A stretch of 64,000 nt of DNA. Origin: Spirochaetota bacterium. GTDB lineage: Bacteria > Spirochaetota > Spirochaetia > Treponematales > UBA12059. Positions 1 through 8,703 of this stretch are shown here, one piece after another (position 1 is the first letter of the stretch; the number at the start of each line of letters is the position of its first letter). Where the stretch lies: the NCBI GenBank assembly GCA_026398615.1, contig JAPLSN010000030.1, positions 1 to 64,000 on the forward strand, given 5' to 3'. The translations under genes were made by a program, and so were the position numbers. A model generated the notes under the pieces. The model was not told the origin of the DNA. It searched no databases and saw nothing but the letters and a program-made list of their open reading frames with translations.

Positions 1-1
1 T

Positions 2-244
2 GTCGGAGACGCCTACGACAACGCCTTGGCGGAAACGATCAATGGGCTCTTCAAGGCCGAGGTGATCCGCCGCCGCGGACCATGGAAAGACCTCGCGGCC
101 GTGGAGTACGCGACTCTCGAATGGGTTGACTGGTTCAACAATAGGCGGCTCCTTGAGCCGATCGGTAATGTGCCACCCGCGGAGTTCGAGAAGATGTATT
201 ATACTCACCAAGAAGGTCTGGCCGTGGGAGCTGGACTCAAATAG
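2..244 (+). CDS. IS3-family transposase (orfB), C-terminal part, cut by window start
   Basis: The frame is open from base 2 to a TAG stop at 242-244. It reads as the end of a DDE integrase core: an opening GDAYDNALAETING block, followed by a WVDWFNNRRL segment and an NVPPAEFE tail. These are hallmarks of IS3-family OrfB proteins, including the second catalytic D region and the final E-containing helix. The protein would cut and join the ends of its own element. About 80 residues are visible; the rest lies upstream of the window. A conserved IS end follows directly, so this is the intact 3' part of an element and not an isolated fragment. Subfamily assignment is not possible from this part. 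Confidence 0.9.
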   Translation, partial: VGDAYDNALAETINGLFKAEVIRRRGPWKDLAAVEYATLEWVDWFNNRRLLEPIGNVPPAEFEKMYYTHQEGLAVGAGLK

Positions 245-248
245 AAAA

Positions 249-274
249 GGCTCCGGAGAACCCGGGGCGGTTCA
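249..274. repeat. Right terminal inverted repeat of the IS3-family element
   Basis: Read on the minus strand from 274, the sequence starts TGAACCGCCCCGGGTT and continues with CTCCGGAGCC. This is the kind of end carried by many IS3-family elements, and it lies just after the transposase stop codon. The left end is outside the window, so the pairing and the target-site duplication cannot be checked here. Confidence 0.7.
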
Positions 275-360
275 GTTTTGGCAGGCGTCCCCGTTCCCGC
301 GGACGGGATGCCCTAAGCGGGGGGCTGACGCACGACGGGCCGTCCCGACGTCACGGACTG

Positions 361-585
361 CTACAGGCTGTCCAGCTCGACGGCGAGGACGGCGTCGTTG
401 ATGGGGCGGAGGTCCACATCGATCGGCAGGAGCAGGCCGTTCCTTTCGATCACGAGATCGACTTCAGCCCCACCATTGTTTCTCCGAAAGATCGATCTCC
501 TGGCCGCTCAGGGCGGCACGGAAACGGACGAAGCGGCTGAATTCGCCCGGATTCCGGATGTCCACGGCGTGGCGGACATCCCGAA
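361..585 (-). pseudogene. Remnant of an AAA/DUF4143 ATPase gene
   Basis: Two short minus-strand stretches resemble pieces of the C-terminal DUF4143 domain of AAA-type ATPases. The first (about 577-490) reads VRHAVDIRNPGEFSRFVRF. The second, in another frame and ending at the stop complementary to 361-363, contains GGAEVDLVIERN and LLLPIDVDLRPIND, which matches the typical GAEVDFVIE nuclease-like end. The intervening part of the domain is missing and the frame changes, so the gene is broken by deletion and frameshift. It lies against the IS end, which may have caused the damage. Family assignment is from motif memory only. Confidence 0.55.
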
Positions 586-593
586 CGGCCCCC

Positions 594-1313
594 TCAGTCC
601 TTCCCGCGCGAGGCCAGCTCGTAGAGGAAGACGCCGGCCGCGACGGACACGTTGAGCGAATCCACGTGCCCGCGCTGGGGGATGCGCAGGGCGCCGTCGC
701 AGGTGTCGCGCAGGAGGCGGGAGACGCCGGCCCCTTCCGCGCCCATCACGAGGGCGACGCGCCCGGGCAGGTCGGCGCCCCTGAGTTCGTCGCCGTCCAT
801 GTTGGCGGCGTAGCACCAGAAACCAGCCTCTTTCAGCGAGCGCAGCGCCCGAGGGAGGTTCGGCACCGAGGCGACCGGCACCCAGGCCAGCGCCCCGGCG
901 GATGCCCGGGCCACGACCTCGGTTTCCTTCGCGGCCCGCCGGTCCGGCGTGATAACGAGGTCGACGCCGAAAACGTCCGCCGATCGCAGGATGGCGCCGT
1001 AGTTGTGCGGATCCGACAGGTGGTCGAGGACGAGCACCAGTCCCGCGGGTTTGTCGAAGGCGGCCAGGAATTCATCCAGGTCCACGGCCTTGTCGAGCGC
1101 GGATGGGTCGGCCGGCTCGAAGGCTGCGCCCCTGTTGTCCGGGGCGGCCCTGTCCAGCCATTCGTGGTCGACGCGGCGAACCGGCACCCCGGCTTTCGCG
1201 GCGGCTTCCGCGATCTTCCTGACGCGCGGTCCTTCGACCGCGACGAGGAGCGCGCCTTTAGCGCCGCTCCGCACGAGCTCTTCGATTCCGTGGAAAGCGG
1301 TGACGTATCTCAT
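594..1313 (-). CDS. rlmB: TrmH/SpoU-family rRNA 2'-O-methyltransferase
   Basis: The 239-residue protein fits the RlmB type of SPOUT methyltransferases, which transfer a methyl group from S-adenosylmethionine to a ribose 2'-OH in 23S rRNA. An N-terminal substrate-binding part (starting MRYVTAFHGIEEL) is followed by the catalytic knot. Motif 1 is LVLDHLSDPHNYGAILRSAD, motif 2 is LVMGAEGAGVSRL and motif 3 is IPQRGHVDSLNVSVAAGV, with the conserved Asn, Glu and Ser-Leu-Asn residues. The open frame extends upstream to 1721, but similarity begins at the ATG at 1313, which I take as the start. No strong ribosome binding site is visible. RlmB is the likeliest member, but other TrmH-type targets cannot be excluded. 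Confidence 0.85.
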   Translation of the reverse strand: MRYVTAFHGIEELVRSGAKGALLVAVEGPRVRKIAEAAAKAGVPVRRVDHEWLDRAAPDNRGAAFEPADPSALDKAVDLDEFLAAFDKPAGLVLVLDHLSDPHNYGAILRSADVFGVDLVITPDRRAAKETEVVARASAGALAWVPVASVPNLPRALRSLKEAGFWCYAANMDGDELRGADLPGRVALVMGAEGAGVSRLLRDTCDGALRIPQRGHVDSLNVSVAAGVFLYELASRGKD

Positions 1314-1478
1314 GCCGCGATCATGGCGGAGAAAGCCTTTCCGGGGCAAGCCCGGGCGGTCGTGCGGGCGTCGTCGGTACCGGTCGGGGAATGGAGTCAT
1401 GTTTCTGAATGCGGAAGACATCGAGGGACGCAGGCGACATGTAAGAAAATTGTAAGAGACTCGGGCCCGGGTTCCGGC

Positions 1479-1492
1479 TATACTGTTTCCCG
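1479..1492 (+). promoter_or_regulatory. -10 box directly before the tolC-like gene; possible leaderless start
   Basis: A TATACT hexamer lies at 1479-1484 and the ATG of the efflux gene is at 1493. Transcription would begin at about 1491, leaving almost no untranslated leader. No Shine-Dalgarno sequence is present and no convincing -35 box is seen. Inference from spacing only. Confidence 0.4.
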
Positions 1493-2980
1493 ATGGACAG
1501 GAAAAATCCGGTCGTCGCGGTCTTGTGCCTGACGCTGATCGCCGCAAGCGCCCAGGAGGAACCCGGGCGCTCCCAACCTCAATCCGCACTGCCGCCCGGT
1601 ACCGCGGCCCCTTCCGCGGACACCCGCCGGGTCGTCTCCCTGCAGGAAGCCATCGACGGCAGTCTCGCGGCAGGCGACGACATGAAGATAGCGAATGGAA
1701 ACCTGGACGCGGCCAAGTCACTGCATGCGCTCAACCTTTCCAAAGCCGGCATTACCCTCGCCGCCGCCGGTTCAGGCTCGGTGCAGGGCGGGATCGGCGA
1801 TCCGGACCTGGTGAAAAGCCTGGGTTCGGGCAGTTCGGCCGGACTTTCGCAGAATCTCCAGGGAAGCCTTTCCATGAGCCAGGGCAATGCATCCGCTTCG
1901 AGTCCCGCGACCAGGCTCACGCTGACGACGACCCAGAGCTTTCCCGCGCCGCCCGCCACGGTTACGCCCCCCAGCACGATCGTCGCCGTTTCGGTCTCGC
2001 AGACGCTGTGGGACGGCTACTCCGGCGGACAGACCCGCGCCCTCGTCGACAAGAGCCTCCTGGCGCTGGGCGGCAAGGAGTACGCCGCGACGTTCGCGCG
2101 CGCATCGACCATCGCCAGGGTCAAGCAGGCCTACGTGACGATGCTCTCGGCGCAGAGGGCCATCGCGCTCAGGCAGGGAATCGCGGAAAAGCAGTGGTCG
2201 CTCCTCAGGCAGGTGGAAGCCATATACTCCCTGAAGCAGGCGAGCTCGATCGACCTCATGACCGCGCGCATCAACGCGCGGAGCGCGGAACTCGAACTCG
2301 AGGCTTCGAATCACGACTTGAGCCTGGCCAGGCAGCGCCTCGCGAATCTCATGGGGCTTCCTCCGGACGCCGATTTCGACGTGGCCGAGATCGACACTCC
2401 CGGCTTGCCCGCCCCGAGCGCCGAGGTGGCCATCGGCGTCGGCCTGGCCGGGAGGGCCGACGCTGCCCAGATCGACCTGATCAGGAAGTCGGCGGCGATC
2501 GACCTGGCCCTGGCGCGGGGACTGTCGCAACCCGGCATCGCCCTCACCGGGGGCCTGAACTTCGGTTTCAACTGGGACGGGACGGCCGTCAACGCGGAGA
2601 GCGCGAGCCTGGGCCTGCGCCTGAGCCTGCCCATCCTGGATGCGGGAGCGGCCAACGCGCAGGCCGATGCCGCCGCCGCGCAGCTCGCGGTCTGCGACGC
2701 GCAATTCGCGCAGTTGCTCGGGAACATCGCCGCCGACATAAGGGACAATTTCTGGCTCGCTTCCATCCAGCTCTCGCGCGTGGATCTCGCGCGACAGAAC
2801 GCGGACATGCTCGAGGCGCAACTCGAGCTGGTCAAGGTGCAGAACCAGTTCGGGACGGCCACGACGCAGGACCTGATGACCGCCATGACCAACGCGGCCA
2901 ACGCGGAAGCAGCCTGGGCCCAGGCCCGCGGCGGCTATCTGCTGTCGATACTCGCCCTCGAGACGGCGATGGGCCTTTGA
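1493..2980 (+). CDS. TolC-family outer-membrane efflux protein
   Basis: The 495-residue protein has an N-terminal signal peptide (about residues 1-22) and two related halves rich in Ala, Gln and Leu heptads, typical of the outer-membrane factor family that forms a trimeric barrel-and-tunnel channel. Recognisable parts are SQTLWDGYSGGQTRAL, LANLMGLPPDADF and the C-terminal repeat VQNQFGTATTQDLMTA. It is the first gene of an operon with a periplasmic adaptor and an RND pump, and it would form the outer-membrane exit of that tripartite system. The gap to the next gene is 26 bases. Substrates cannot be read from the sequence. The start at 1493 gives a complete signal peptide but no ribosome binding site. 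Confidence 0.92.
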   Translation: MDRKNPVVAVLCLTLIAASAQEEPGRSQPQSALPPGTAAPSADTRRVVSLQEAIDGSLAAGDDMKIANGNLDAAKSLHALNLSKAGITLAAAGSGSVQGGIGDPDLVKSLGSGSSAGLSQNLQGSLSMSQGNASASSPATRLTLTTTQSFPAPPATVTPPSTIVAVSVSQTLWDGYSGGQTRALVDKSLLALGGKEYAATFARASTIARVKQAYVTMLSAQRAIALRQGIAEKQWSLLRQVEAIYSLKQASSIDLMTARINARSAELELEASNHDLSLARQRLANLMGLPPDADFDVAEIDTPGLPAPSAEVAIGVGLAGRADAAQIDLIRKSAAIDLALARGLSQPGIALTGGLNFGFNWDGTAVNAESASLGLRLSLPILDAGAANAQADAAAAQLAVCDAQFAQLLGNIAADIRDNFWLASIQLSRVDLARQNADMLEAQLELVKVQNQFGTATTQDLMTAMTNAANAEAAWAQARGGYLLSILALETAMGL

Positions 2981-3006
2981 AGCCTGCCGTTGAACGGAGA
3001 ATCTTG

Positions 3007-4374
3007 ATGAAACACAGCTGTTGCCATGATATCGCAGGCTTCATCCTCATCGGGGGCATGATCGCGCTGGTCGCCCTCGCGGGAGGCTGTTCCGCCGGAT
3101 CCCCCGCCCAGGCGGGCCAGGGTTCCCGGGACGCTCAGGACGGACAGGCACCTCAAGGGCAGCTCCAGGACGGAGGGCGGCGCCAGGCGGCCACCCCGGT
3201 CCAGGCCGTTGCCGTGACCGTCGGCCTCCTCTCCGCCGACCGCGATACCGCGGGCGTCGTGACTCCGGCCATGCAGAGCACCGTCGCCGCCCAGGTCGGC
3301 GGCATCGTTTCGAACGTGCTCCGCCAGGTGGGCGACTGGGTCAGGCAGGGGGACATCATAGTGCAGCTGGACGATTCCCAGCTCGCCCTGGCGCTCGTGA
3401 ACGCCCAGACCGCCCTGGACAGCGCAAAGCTCAACCTTGCGACGAACCAGGATTCCTCGGGCCAGGCGAACACCCGGCTCGAGCTGCAGGTTCAGGCTGC
3501 CCAGACGGCGTACGACTCCGCCCGCAGGACCTACGACGGGCAGAAGGCGCTTTTCGACCTTGGCGGCATTTCAGCGGCGGCCCTCGATACGGCGGCGGCC
3601 AACGTGCAAACCACCCAGGCCAACCTCGAGACGGCGAAGACCACCCTTGACTTGAACAGGAAGGGCCTTTCCACGACGCCGGGGCAGAATATCGAAAGCC
3701 TCAAGCTCGCGGTGGTCACGGCCGCCACGAACCTGCAGATCGCCCGGCTCAACCTCCGGAACGCATCGATCAAGGCTCCCTTCGGCGGTCAGATCTCGGC
3801 GATCGGGGTGAACCCGGGCATGTTCGTGGGGCAGAACTCGAGCGCCTTCACCATCGTGAGCGCGGAGAAGCAGGTCAACTTCGCCGTGGCGCCCGCGGAC
3901 GCTCCCGCCCTGGTCCAGGGCACGGCGCTCGACTTCGAATCAGGCGGCGCGAGCTTCAGGATGAAGGTCAGGTACGCTCCCTCGGCGCCCGTGAACGGCC
4001 TGGTGCCCATGACGGCCCTGCCGACCGCCGGGTTCGACCTGCCCTTCGGTACGGTGGGCAGCCTGAGCTACCGCATCGCCCTCGCACGCGGGACGATCGT
4101 TCCCATCGCGGCGCTCGAGACTCTTGAGAACAGGAATTACGTTTTCACCGTGGAAGGGGGAACGGTCGCGATCCACTACGTGTCGATCGTGGCCGAGTCG
4201 GGAGCCGATGTCGCCCTGACGGGCATAGGGGACAAGACGGTGGTCATACTGAACGCGCCGCCCGGGCTCCTGCAGGGTTCGAGCGTTCTGGCGGTGATGA
4301 CTCAGGCCGCCGGAGGGCGGGGCGGCGGTTCGGGACCTGGCGGCGAAACCGGCGGCGCGGCGAAGCAGCCGTGA
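3007..4374 (+). CDS. RND efflux periplasmic adaptor (membrane fusion lipoprotein)
   Basis: This 455-residue protein starts at the ATG at 3007 and has a lipoprotein signal ending in ALAGGC, so it should be anchored by lipid. After a Gln/Gly-rich linker comes the HlyD-type fold. A biotinyl-lipoyl half begins VGGIVSNVLRQVGDWVRQGD, a long alpha-hairpin is rich in Ala, Gln and Thr (about residues 150-250), and the second lipoyl half contains IKAPFGGQISAIGV. Beta-barrel and membrane-proximal domains follow. The C-terminus is Gly-rich. It links the inner-membrane pump to the TolC-like channel encoded just upstream. Its stop overlaps the GTG start of the pump gene, which suggests translational coupling. 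Confidence 0.9.
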   Translation: MKHSCCHDIAGFILIGGMIALVALAGGCSAGSPAQAGQGSRDAQDGQAPQGQLQDGGRRQAATPVQAVAVTVGLLSADRDTAGVVTPAMQSTVAAQVGGIVSNVLRQVGDWVRQGDIIVQLDDSQLALALVNAQTALDSAKLNLATNQDSSGQANTRLELQVQAAQTAYDSARRTYDGQKALFDLGGISAAALDTAAANVQTTQANLETAKTTLDLNRKGLSTTPGQNIESLKLAVVTAATNLQIARLNLRNASIKAPFGGQISAIGVNPGMFVGQNSSAFTIVSAEKQVNFAVAPADAPALVQGTALDFESGGASFRMKVRYAPSAPVNGLVPMTALPTAGFDLPFGTVGSLSYRIALARGTIVPIAALETLENRNYVFTVEGGTVAIHYVSIVAESGADVALTGIGDKTVVILNAPPGLLQGSSVLAVMTQAAGGRGGGSGPGGETGGAAKQP

Positions 4375-7300
4375 GCACGCTCCGCGATCTGGAGGTCCTG
4401 GTCTACGACAGGATCAATCCGGCCGTCAAATTCTCGGTGACGAGGTACGTCCTCGCGATCGGCATCTTCGTCGCCGTCGTGACCTTCGGCATCATCAGCG
4501 CATGGGGGCTCGGCGTCGATCTCCTGCCCACCGTCAACGTGCCGTCCGTCAACGTTTCGGTCTCCTGGCCCGGGGCGGCGCCGTCGGTGATCGACCAGCA
4601 GGTCGTGCAGGTGCTCGAAAACGCCGTTTCCTCCCTGAGCGGCATCACCGACATGAACTCCTCGAGCTCCCTCGGGTCGGGCAGGGTCGGGGTGACCTTC
4701 GGCGTCAACGTCGACAGGAACGCCGCGATGAATCAGGTAGCCTCCCTCGTCAACGCGTCGATCCGCCGCCTGCCCTCCGGCGTGGGCGCGCCCGTCATCC
4801 GCACCTTCGACGCGAACTCCCAGCCCGTCGTGCAGTTCGGCGTCTCGGGCGGCAGCGAGAGCCTCTCCGTCATCGCCGAATACGTCAATAACATCCTGTC
4901 GCCCTCGCTGGAGCGCATCGACGGGGTGGCGAACATCCAGGTGGACGGGGCGCCGTCCCGCCAGTTCAGCGTCCTCCTCGATCCCAATCGCCTTCGGTAC
5001 TACAACCTGACGCCCCAGCAGGTGGTGAACGCGATCACCGCCTCATCCGTGAACCAGCCCATCGGCAGCATCCTGACCCAGGGCAGCACCTTGAGTTTCT
5101 CGACGCGCAACGTGCCCGAGAGCCTCGAGCAGGTCCGCCGGATGCTCGTCGACGCGGGACGGGGCGTGGCGGTGGGCGATCTCGGCACCGTGCGCGACGC
5201 CTCCGTCGATTCCAACATCGCGCGCATCGACGGGATCCCCGTCGTCCTCGTGTCCATCCAGAGGACGAGCGACTCCAACTCGGTGGCCGTCGTGGACGGC
5301 GTGCGCAGGTTCATCGCCGCGGCGAGGTCGCCCGGGGGCTACGCCTTCCATTTCGGCATGGACAACACGGGGCCGATACGGGCCTCGATCGACTCGACCT
5401 ACCGCGAGCTCATCACCTCCCTCATAGTCGTCGCCATCATCGTTCTCCTCTCCCTCGGCAAGCCGAACGCGGCCTTCGCCGTCATCGTATCCATTCCCAT
5501 CTCCCTTTCCGCCTCGCCCATCCTCTACCGCCTCATGGGTTTCTCCTTCAACCTCGTATCCCTGCTGGCCCTGGTGACGGCGATCGGCATCGTCGTCGAT
5601 GACTCCATCGTCGTGGCCGAGAACGTCGAGCGTTACAGAAGCATGGGCTTCGGCCTCAAGGAAGCCGTCCTGAAGGGAGGCAGCGAGGTCTTTACCGCCG
5701 TCGTCGCCTCCACGCTCTCACTTCTCGCCGTCCTCCTGCCCGTGAGCTTCATCTCCGGGTTCATCGGCCGCTACCTCATGCAGTTCGCGCTCGGGCTCGC
5801 GGCGGCAGTCGGATTCTCCCTTGTCGAGTCCGTGCTTTTTCTCACGGTCATCATGGCCTATACGCCCGATGCCCGCATCCGGACCTGGTCCGATATCCCG
5901 AAAAGCCTCATGCGCCTGCCCGAGGCCATCGTGAGAGGGTTCGCCGCGATGCGCAAGGGGTGGGCCATACTCCTGGGCCTGGGCATCGCGGGAGGCCTCG
6001 TCTTTACGAAGAACCATGTTTTCCTGCCAACCCTCATCGCCTATCCGCTGGTCCTCGGCATTCTCGACTATGTTTCCGTCCTCGTCCTCACCATCTTCCA
6101 TGCGGTTTCGGGTACCTTGAGCGCATGGACGGATCATCTCGTCAACTCGGTATGTGACGCCTATGCGCGCTCGCTTCGGGGCGTCATCAAGAAGAGCGCC
6201 TGGATCCTCGCGGTTTCGGTCGTCGTGATGGCGGCCGGCGCCGTCTTCCTCATCCCCCGCATACCCTTCAGTTTCGTACCGCAATCCGACTCGGGTTCGA
6301 TGCAGGTCAATGTCAGGTTCCCCCAGGGAACGCCCCAGGCCAGGGCCAACGAGGCCTCCGCCCTGCTCGAGAGCTTCCTCATGGGTCGCCCGGAGATCAC
6401 GAGCGTCCAGACCATCGTCGGCGGATCGGCGGAATGCCAGGTCATGCTCGCGCCCAAGGAGGAGAGGCCGAGCGTCTTCATCCTTGCCCAGGAATACCGC
6501 CGCCTGATCCAGCCCCTGTTCAAGGATTTTCCCTCGGTCCGCCTGTCCGTGGGAACGGGTGGCGGCGGAGGGTTCGGTGGCGGTTCCTCATCGCTGCAGC
6601 TCAGCCTGACGGCGCCGGACTTCAAGCTGCTTCTGGAACGGAACGCGGGGATCATCGACGCGATACAGCAGGATCCCTTCGTCGCCGACCTCACGTCGAG
6701 CCTCTCGGACACGAGCCTGGAAAGCCAGTTCCTCCCCGATCCCGTGAAGCTCCGGGGTACGGGCATCACGCCCCAGACCCTGGCCACGGTCCTTCAGACC
6801 TACATGAGCGGCACCCAGGCCGCGAACGTCGAGACGGGAGGCCTGGCCTATCCCATCAGGGTGCAGGTCGATCCCACCCTTTTCGCCGGCGGACAGACCC
6901 TCCTGGATCTGCCCGTATTCTCGAGCACCCTCCAGACCAGCCTGCAGGTCGGCCAGCTCGGGCGCTTCGAACTCGCCCAGGCGCCGAATTCCATCTCGCG
7001 GTACAACCGCCAATACACGGGAAGCCTGAACATCAACCTCATACCGGGCGCCCCCACCATCCTCGAGATGCAGAAGAAACTTGGCGATGACCTGGCCGCG
7101 CACGGGCTCCTCGAAGGCGGCATCGCCGTCTCGGCGGGCAGCCATTTCGGCCAGGCGGCCCTCGCCACCGAGCTGGCGACGACGGGTCCGCAGCTCTTCC
7201 TCCTCGCCCTGTTCCTGACCTATCTCGTCATGGCGGCCCAGTTCAACTCCTGGCGCTTCCCGATCTACCTCCTCCTGCCCGTACCCATCGCGCTGATCGG

Positions 7301-7712
7301 CGCCCTTCTCGTCGTCTACTTCGTGGGCGGGGGGCTCGACATCTTCGGCGTCATGGGCATGATCATGCTCATCGGCATAACCTCGAAGACGGCCATCCTC
7401 TACCTGGAGTTCGTCACGGAGAGGCTCGGGAAGATGAGCATCGAGGATGCCCTCGTCGAGGCGGGCAGGCTGCGCTTCCGCCCCATCATGATGACGACGC
7501 TCACGACCCTCGTGATCGCCTTTCCCCTCATATTCTCCGGGGGACAGGGCGCCGAATTCGGTCAGCGCCTGGGCGTCGTCATGTTCGGCGGCATCGTGTT
7601 CTCCACGGTACTCACCTTTTTCATAGTGCCGGCCGCCTTCTACCTTTTCGAGCGAAAGCGGGTGCCCGCCTTGGCCGCGCCGGCGCCCGGATCCGGGGCC
7701 GTGAAGCCCTGA
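4371..7712 (+). CDS. RND-family efflux pump, inner-membrane transporter
   Basis: The 1113-residue protein has the size and layout of AcrB/MexB-like and related RND pumps. It has one N-terminal membrane helix, a large periplasmic porter domain, a block of helices, a second porter domain and a final helix block. Visible family motifs include the N-terminal GVDLLPTVNVPSVNVSVSWP and the helix 4 segment VTAIGIVVDDSIVVAENVER, where the Asp pair serves proton relay. The C-terminal half has GITSKTAILYLEF, equivalent to the helix 10 region, and LRFRPIMMTTL. A Gly-rich loop (GTGGGGGFGGGSSS) sits in the second porter domain. The GTG start overlaps the adaptor stop. No regulator is adjacent, so expression may depend on the tolC-proximal promoter. 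Confidence 0.93.
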   Translation: MSTLRDLEVLVYDRINPAVKFSVTRYVLAIGIFVAVVTFGIISAWGLGVDLLPTVNVPSVNVSVSWPGAAPSVIDQQVVQVLENAVSSLSGITDMNSSSSLGSGRVGVTFGVNVDRNAAMNQVASLVNASIRRLPSGVGAPVIRTFDANSQPVVQFGVSGGSESLSVIAEYVNNILSPSLERIDGVANIQVDGAPSRQFSVLLDPNRLRYYNLTPQQVVNAITASSVNQPIGSILTQGSTLSFSTRNVPESLEQVRRMLVDAGRGVAVGDLGTVRDASVDSNIARIDGIPVVLVSIQRTSDSNSVAVVDGVRRFIAAARSPGGYAFHFGMDNTGPIRASIDSTYRELITSLIVVAIIVLLSLGKPNAAFAVIVSIPISLSASPILYRLMGFSFNLVSLLALVTAIGIVVDDSIVVAENVERYRSMGFGLKEAVLKGGSEVFTAVVASTLSLLAVLLPVSFISGFIGRYLMQFALGLAAAVGFSLVESVLFLTVIMAYTPDARIRTWSDIPKSLMRLPEAIVRGFAAMRKGWAILLGLGIAGGLVFTKNHVFLPTLIAYPLVLGILDYVSVLVLTIFHAVSGTLSAWTDHLVNSVCDAYARSLRGVIKKSAWILAVSVVVMAAGAVFLIPRIPFSFVPQSDSGSMQVNVRFPQGTPQARANEASALLESFLMGRPEITSVQTIVGGSAECQVMLAPKEERPSVFILAQEYRRLIQPLFKDFPSVRLSVGTGGGGGFGGGSSSLQLSLTAPDFKLLLERNAGIIDAIQQDPFVADLTSSLSDTSLESQFLPDPVKLRGTGITPQTLATVLQTYMSGTQAANVETGGLAYPIRVQVDPTLFAGGQTLLDLPVFSSTLQTSLQVGQLGRFELAQAPNSISRYNRQYTGSLNINLIPGAPTILEMQKKLGDDLAAHGLLEGGIAVSAGSHFGQAALATELATTGPQLFLLALFLTYLVMAAQFNSWRFPIYLLLPVPIALIGALLVVYFVGGGLDIFGVMGMIMLIGITSKTAILYLEFVTERLGKMSIEDALVEAGRLRFRPIMMTTLTTLVIAFPLIFSGGQGAEFGQRLGVVMFGGIVFSTVLTFFIVPAAFYLFERKRVPALAAPAPGSGAVKP

Positions 7713-7734
7713 CGGAGCCGGCCGCCGCCGCCCG

Positions 7735-8556
7735 TCAGGGCAGCATCGTGTAGTCCTGGACGATCTGGATGACGCTTTCGACGTCCTTCACCCCGGGGAC
7801 GGTGTGGGCCGCGGCCACGGCCGAATCCACGGCGCTCTGGGTGTTCGCGACGCCGCGAAGGGTGACGACGCCGTTCCGGACGTCGGCGTCCGCGAAATGG
7901 ATGGGCAGGCGCCGCACGTAGGAGATCTCGTCCACCACGCGGCAACCGAGGGAAAGTTCCCCGATCCGCCCGCGGCAGGCATCGTCGACGGCGGGATCGG
8001 AGCACAGGGCGGCGACGCCCCTGATGGTCTCGACCGCCCGGTCCGGCGAAAGGTCCCCGGCGTTCACGCAGACATCGTAGTTGGAGGGATCGAGCCATTC
8101 CACGTTGAAGAAGAAACGGTGGAAACCTTCACGGTCCGATTCGAGCTTCTTGAGGAGGTGTTCCGCCTGTTTTTCGCCACAGGCGTACTGCTCCGCGATT
8201 GCGCGGACGCGTCGGCGCTGGGGCGCGACGACGAGGACCGATACCGCGCCGGGGACGCCCGCGAAGACCGAGAAACCGCCCCGTCCCACGACCATGCAGG
8301 GTTCCCTGAGGGCTTCCGCGTACAGGATGGTCTTCATGTAGTGGAGGTACTCGTCGCGATCCCTCGAGAGCGCGGAGAGGAAGGAAGGCTTTTTCTCGTC
8401 GAAGCGCCTCGTCTTCTCCGCGCCGAATCCGAATTCCCCGAGCTTGGACTCGACGTAATCGCGATCCACGTTCCGCAGTCCCATCGCGGCGGAAAGCTTG
8501 GCGATCGTCTCTTCGGAGATGGCCCCGGGTTGCCGGGCAACGCAGAATACGATCAT
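7735..8556 (-). CDS. Cytidylate-kinase-like protein fused to a BON domain
   Basis: The start at 8556 is chosen because AAGGAGGAGG lies just upstream. The N-terminal 190 residues resemble the cytidylate-kinase-like family (AAK6/Cytidylate_kin2): MIVFCVARQPGAISEE, VGRGGFSVFAG, and a VLVVAPQRRRVRAIAE segment. The usual Gly-rich ATP loop is altered to ARQPGAISEE and lacks a clear GKS/T. The last 65 residues form a BON domain (DADVRNGVVTLRGVANTQSA followed by VPGVKDVES), a fold usually found in periplasmic or membrane-associated proteins. No signal peptide is seen. The protein is 273 residues long. Its substrate is unknown and kinase activity is doubtful. It converges on the RND gene and diverges from an EamA transporter. 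Confidence 0.75.
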   Translation of the reverse strand: MIVFCVARQPGAISEETIAKLSAAMGLRNVDRDYVESKLGEFGFGAEKTRRFDEKKPSFLSALSRDRDEYLHYMKTILYAEALREPCMVVGRGGFSVFAGVPGAVSVLVVAPQRRRVRAIAEQYACGEKQAEHLLKKLESDREGFHRFFFNVEWLDPSNYDVCVNAGDLSPDRAVETIRGVAALCSDPAVDDACRGRIGELSLGCRVVDEISYVRRLPIHFADADVRNGVVTLRGVANTQSAVDSAVAAAHTVPGVKDVESVIQIVQDYTMLP

Positions 8557-8665
8557 GGTTCCCTCCTCCTTGGGCCCGGGATGCAGCCGGGCGCGAATCA
8601 AGGGCTTCACGACATCGATTTAAAGGTAACGTTCCGCCCGGTCACGGTCAAATGGTCCGTCCCGC

Positions 8666-8700
8666 TTCCGTAAAATCCGGTTTGCGCATATAGTCCGACC
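8666..8700 (+). promoter_or_regulatory. Sigma-70-like promoter of the EamA gene, near-leaderless
   Basis: TTCCGT (8666-8671), a 17-base spacer and TATAGT (8689-8694) precede the ATG at 8704. The predicted first base is only about three bases before the start codon, and there is no Shine-Dalgarno sequence. Confidence 0.45.
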
Positions 8701-8703
8701 ATC

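Noticed and set aside
594-1721. Extended start for the rRNA methyltransferase at 1721
   Set aside because: The extra N-terminal part is Arg/Pro-rich, lies over the tolC-like gene start on the other strand and has no family similarity.
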